The translations under genes were made by a program, and so were the position numbers. Of a stretch of 8,802 bases of DNA, positions 6,465-8,802 are shown piece by piece. The DNA is from JAAYYY01 sp032260445 (GTDB taxonomy: Bacteria; Chloroflexota; Anaerolineae; Promineifilales; Promineifilaceae). Numbering within the stretch: position 1 is the stretch's first letter; every line of letters starts with the position of its first letter. The stretch spans positions 1 to 8,802 of the forward strand of contig JAVVFG010000156.1 of NCBI GenBank assembly GCA_032260445.1. Reading direction: 5' to 3'. Below the pieces are notes generated by a model. It worked only from the letters and a program-made list of their open reading frames with translations. It was not told where the DNA came from and ran no database searches.

Positions 6465-7490
6465 ATGGACACCGCCTGGAACGAGATCGTGGGACATGAG
6501 TGGGCCGTACGTTTGCTGCGCGAGGCGATTGCCCGGGGACGAGTGGGCCACGCCTATCTCTTCACCGGGCCACGCCACGTGGGTAAGACGGCGCTGGCGA
6601 TACGCTTCGCCCAGGCGCTCAACTGTGAGGTAGAAGCGGCCGATAGGCGCCCGTGCGGGCAGTGCCGTAGCTGCCGGCTTATCGCGGCAGGGCGCCACCC
6701 AGACGTGCGGGTCGTCGAGCCGGAGGAAAGCAGCCGCGGCCATCTAACTCTCAAGATTGAACAGATCCGCGATCTTCAGCAAGGGTTGAGTCTCGCGGCG
6801 TATGAAGCTCGTTGGAAGATTGCCCTGCTGACCGAATTCGACAGCGCCACGGCAGGCGCCGCCAATGCCTTTCTTAAGACCCTTGAGGAGCCTCCGAACG
6901 GAGTCGCCTTGCTGCTGACTGCCAGCGAGGCTGATGCCGTCCTGCCCACGATTAGCAGCCGCTGCCGGGTTATTGCGCTGCGGCCGCTACCCACGGGCCA
7001 TATCGCCAGCGCACTGGAGGCCCGCTGGCAGGTGCCGGTTGCCCAGGCGCACCTGCTGGCCCATCTGGCAGATGGGCGCCTCGGGTGGGCGCTGCAGGCA
7101 CTGGAAGATAAGTCGCTGCTGACCAGCCGCGGCGAGCATCTCGACAGGCTACAGGAGGCGCTCTATGGCAGCCGGGTTGAGCGCTTCGAGCTTGCCGACA
7201 AGCTGGCACGCAAGCCGGAGGAGCTGCCCGGTATCCTGCGCACCTGGCTAAGTTGGTGGCGTGACCTGGCGCTCCTGGCGTGGAGCGGGACCGACGGGGC
7301 CGAGGTGGGGGCGATCAGCAATGTCGATGCTGAGGACGATATGGTGAGCCTGTCGCGTCGCTGGGAGCGAGCGTCGATCCTGCGCGCGCTGCAGCAGACG
7401 GACCGTGCTCTGTGGCAGCTAGAGCACAACGCCAATACTCGGCTGGCGCTCGAAAACCTGCTGCTCGTCTATCCCCGCCGCGGCGTCTAG
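6465..7490 (+). CDS. holB: DNA polymerase III delta' subunit
   Basis: The 341-residue protein is the delta' subunit of the clamp-loader complex, which loads the beta sliding clamp on DNA. It has the N-terminal AAA+ domain with Walker A GPRHVGKT (35-42), a four-Cys zinc module (Cys54, Cys64, Cys67, Cys70 with CGQCRSC), the family stretch FLKTLEEPP (136-144) and the SRC motif (165-167). The Walker B region reads IALLTEFDSAT (119-129), with Thr-Glu where an Asp-Glu-type acid pair is usual, so ATP hydrolysis is doubtful; delta' is often catalytically inactive. The C-terminal helical collar region is more variable. An in-frame GTG at 6390 would add 25 residues that overlap the hutH start and promoter, so I use the ATG at 6465, where homologues begin with similar sequence (WNEIVGHEWAV). 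It is divergent from hutH and converges with the next gene. Confidence 0.93.
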   Translation: MDTAWNEIVGHEWAVRLLREAIARGRVGHAYLFTGPRHVGKTALAIRFAQALNCEVEAADRRPCGQCRSCRLIAAGRHPDVRVVEPEESSRGHLTLKIEQIRDLQQGLSLAAYEARWKIALLTEFDSATAGAANAFLKTLEEPPNGVALLLTASEADAVLPTISSRCRVIALRPLPTGHIASALEARWQVPVAQAHLLAHLADGRLGWALQALEDKSLLTSRGEHLDRLQEALYGSRVERFELADKLARKPEELPGILRTWLSWWRDLALLAWSGTDGAEVGAISNVDAEDDMVSLSRRWERASILRALQQTDRALWQLEHNANTRLALENLLLVYPRRGV

Positions 7491-8122
7491 CAGATGCCCC
7501 CGCGCGTTACCACCTCGCGCCGGATGCCGGCGATGAGGTTGGCCAGCTCGGCATCACTCGCCGGCACTTCTTCGGCGGTGATTGTTACTTCACCTTGCTG
7601 GCACGGAACGGCGAGCGGAACCTCGTACTCCTGGGTGCCCTCGCGCACGGTATAGTTGCGCTCGGGACGCAACCCATTCTCTTTCAGCGTGGCATAAAGG
7701 CGGTCGACATATTCGCCGCCCTCGACAAAGAGGTCGTTGATTTCGGTCGCATCCTGGAAGCGATCCCAGGTGGTGTGAATAAACGTGATCCGGCGCCAGC
7801 GCAAACTGACAATGGGCGTCTCTAGCTTCCGCAGAGGGCCAAGCTGAACCATGTAATAGTATTCGCCAGCGCGAGGGTGGTCCGGTTCGCCCGGAAAGAG
7901 GATCTGGCGCGTGGCTAACTCGTGGCCGAGCCGCTGCGCGTAGTAGTGAATAGCCCACTTTTCATCGCCGAAACGCCGGCCGAAGTAGAAAGCGAAATAC
8001 TCGGCGTGTAGCCCCTTCGGCGCCGTCGCTTGCGGGATGCGATACCAGTGTTCCTGCTGGGCGATGGCGAAGTCGGCCGGATCGGGCATGTAGGCTACGA
8101 GCACACGGTCTTCCGGATACAT
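7487..8122 (-). CDS. Conserved-looking protein of unknown function, 211 residues
   Basis: I cannot assign a function. The protein is soluble, has no signal peptide, and is rich in aromatic and charged residues. Notable stretches are DRVLVAYMPDPADF (residues 5-18), QEHWYRIP, EYFAFYFGRRFGDEKWAIHYY, PDHPRAGEYYYMVQLGPL, RWRRITFIHTTWDRF and EINDLF. I recall similar proteins in Chloroflexota and related phyla; in some the C-terminus seems to carry a PD-(D/E)xK nuclease-like core. Here the matching region (YEVPLAVPCQQGEVTIT) lacks the expected Asp and ExK residues, so a nuclease would be inactive; this is inference. Starts at TTG 8158 and ATG 8131 are possible, but the promoter hexamers point to ATG 8122. 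The stop overlaps the holB stop. It is divergent from mutM. Confidence 0.75.
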   Translation of the reverse strand: MYPEDRVLVAYMPDPADFAIAQQEHWYRIPQATAPKGLHAEYFAFYFGRRFGDEKWAIHYYAQRLGHELATRQILFPGEPDHPRAGEYYYMVQLGPLRKLETPIVSLRWRRITFIHTTWDRFQDATEINDLFVEGGEYVDRLYATLKENGLRPERNYTVREGTQEYEVPLAVPCQQGEVTITAEEVPASDAELANLIAGIRREVVTRGGIC

Positions 8123-8129
8123 AGCGCCC

Positions 8130-8158
8130 ATACTACCCCGTAGATGCGCACTGCACAA
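8130..8158 (-). promoter_or_regulatory. Promoter of the 211-residue protein (TTGTGC - 17 nt - TAGTAT)
   Basis: On the minus strand TTGTGC (8153-8158) and TAGTAT (8130-8135) are 17 nt apart. The expected start is about 8123, one base from the ATG at 8122, so the mRNA would be leaderless. No Shine-Dalgarno sequence lies between the -10 and that ATG. The ATG at 8131 overlaps the -10 box, which argues against it as the start. Confidence 0.6.
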
Positions 8159-8172
8159 TTGCGATTAACCAG

Positions 8173-8178
8173 TATAAT
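8173..8178 (+). promoter_or_regulatory. -10 element of mutM
   Basis: A perfect TATAAT, predicting a start near 8185 and a leader of about 39 nt. The only -35 candidate is CTGCAC (8151-8156, 16 nt spacer), which overlaps the -35 of the divergent gene by four bases. The two promoters therefore probably compete or share a regulator. Confidence 0.55.
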
Positions 8179-8200
8179 AGTTTCGAGTTGGATTGGACGT

Positions 8201-8205
8201 AGGAG
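8201..8205 (+). promoter_or_regulatory. Distant Shine-Dalgarno-like site of mutM
   Basis: AGGAG lies 18 nt before the mutM ATG at 8224, much farther than the usual 5-10 nt. No in-frame start codon lies closer to it, and the ATG at 8224 is fixed by the need for Pro at position 2. Confidence 0.4.
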
Positions 8206-8223
8206 TATTTACCGGCTCCCATT

Positions 8224-8802
8224 ATGCCTGAGCTTCCAGAGGTCGAGACGACGGTACGGGCCCTGCATCAACTGCTGGCGGGGCGCAGGATCACCGGGGT
8301 GCACAATACGTGGCCGCGGCACATCGCCACCCCTCCACTGGAGGAGATGAAGGAGCGGATTGCCGGGCGGCGGATTCACGCTGTCCAGCGGCGCGGCAAG
8401 TTTCTTGTGTTTCGTCTGAGCGAAAATGAGACGCTTATTGTTCATTTGCGCATGTCGGGTCACCTGTCGGTAGTCGAGACGGGGGCGCCGGGAGACAAGC
8501 ACGTTCACACTATTTTCACGCTCGATAGGGGCGAGGAGCTTCGCTTCCGCAATCCGCGCAAGTTTGGCCGGGTCTACCTGGTGCGCGATCCGGAAGAGGT
8601 GCTGGGTCGGCTCGGGCCGGAGCCTCTGGACGAAACGTTTACCGTGAAGGCGCTAAGGCAACGGCTGGCAGGGCGGTCGCGGCAGCTCAAACCGTTGCTA
8701 CTTGACCAGGCCTTCATCGCCGGGGTGGGCAATATTTACGCGGATGAGGCGCTCTACTATGCCGGGCTGCACCCGCAGCGGACGGCCGATTCGCTGAGCG
8801 AT
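8224..8802 (+). CDS. mutM: Formamidopyrimidine-DNA glycosylase, N-terminal 193 residues (3' end outside window)
   Basis: MutM (Fpg) removes oxidised purines such as 8-oxoguanine from DNA and nicks the strand by beta/delta-elimination. The frame begins MPELPEVETT, where Pro2 becomes the N-terminal catalytic nucleophile after Met removal and Glu3 is the acid. Lys58 in RRGKFLVF is the conserved active-site lysine. HLRMSGHL supplies the strand-intercalating Met, and RNPRKFGR the Arg-Phe wedge. LKPLLLDQAFIAGVGNIYADEALYYAG is the helix-two-turn-helix DNA-binding element, given here by its key residues Asn (GVGN) and Asp-Glu (YADEAL). The final zinc finger is beyond the window end. The call is based on my own translation from 8224 to the last base, which ends exactly on a codon. 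It is divergent from the 211-residue protein gene, 101 nt apart. Confidence 0.96.
   Translation, partial: MPELPEVETTVRALHQLLAGRRITGVHNTWPRHIATPPLEEMKERIAGRRIHAVQRRGKFLVFRLSENETLIVHLRMSGHLSVVETGAPGDKHVHTIFTLDRGEELRFRNPRKFGRVYLVRDPEEVLGRLGPEPLDETFTVKALRQRLAGRSRQLKPLLLDQAFIAGVGNIYADEALYYAGLHPQRTADSLSD

Noticed and set aside
1..8802. Mobile element, CRISPR array, toxin-antitoxin, phage-defence or biosynthetic cluster
   Set aside because: No transposase, integrase, spaced repeats, paired small toxin-like genes or defence motifs were seen; genes are mostly housekeeping or metabolic with similar base composition.

Overview
The window is an ordinary-looking, gene-dense, GC-rich stretch of bacterial chromosome. 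It holds ten protein-coding genes, two of them cut by the window edges. I see no RNA gene, insertion sequence, CRISPR array or phage gene, and no gap longer than about 100 bases. The mix of genes (a DinB-fold protein, a small zinc-ribbon protein, a His-rich membrane protein, a 211-residue protein of a type I associate with Chloroflexota, and HolB with a degenerate Walker B) suggests an uncultured or little-studied member of Chloroflexota. That placement rests on memory of similar proteins, not on a search, and is only moderately secure.

Layout. Positions 1-1252 (+) carry the C-terminus of a ClpB/ClpC-type ATPase, a DinB-like putative metalloprotein and a small zinc-ribbon protein. A strong hairpin at 1279-1316 lies between the zinc-ribbon gene and the leftward genes that converge on it, and probably terminates both. 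Positions 1324-6402 (-) carry, in order of transcription, histidine ammonia-lyase (hutH), a thiolase, an NAD(P)-dependent sugar-epimerase/reductase-like SDR, and a polytopic His-rich membrane protein. The first three are close enough to be one operon (51 nt and 2 nt gaps). The membrane gene has its own ribosome-binding site and a possible promoter after a 91 nt gap. Positions 6465-7490 (+) encode the DNA polymerase III delta' subunit (holB). It converges on a leftward gene of unknown function (7487-8122), and the two stop codons sit on one CTAG. From 8224 (+) to the window end is mutM/fpg, truncated before its zinc finger.

How the genes work together. HutH makes urocanate from histidine, but no other histidine-utilisation gene is present. 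The thiolase and SDR suggest CoA-thioester or lipid-type metabolism and share no obvious pathway with HutH. HolB and MutM are replication and repair housekeeping genes.

The most notable signals are regulatory. hutH, holB and the 7487-8122 gene each have a good -10 hexamer only 6-8 nt before the start codon, which predicts leaderless or nearly leaderless mRNAs. Other genes in the window have conventional Shine-Dalgarno sites. The best candidates for undescribed biology are the His-rich membrane protein and the 211-residue protein. I found no convincing new multi-gene system.
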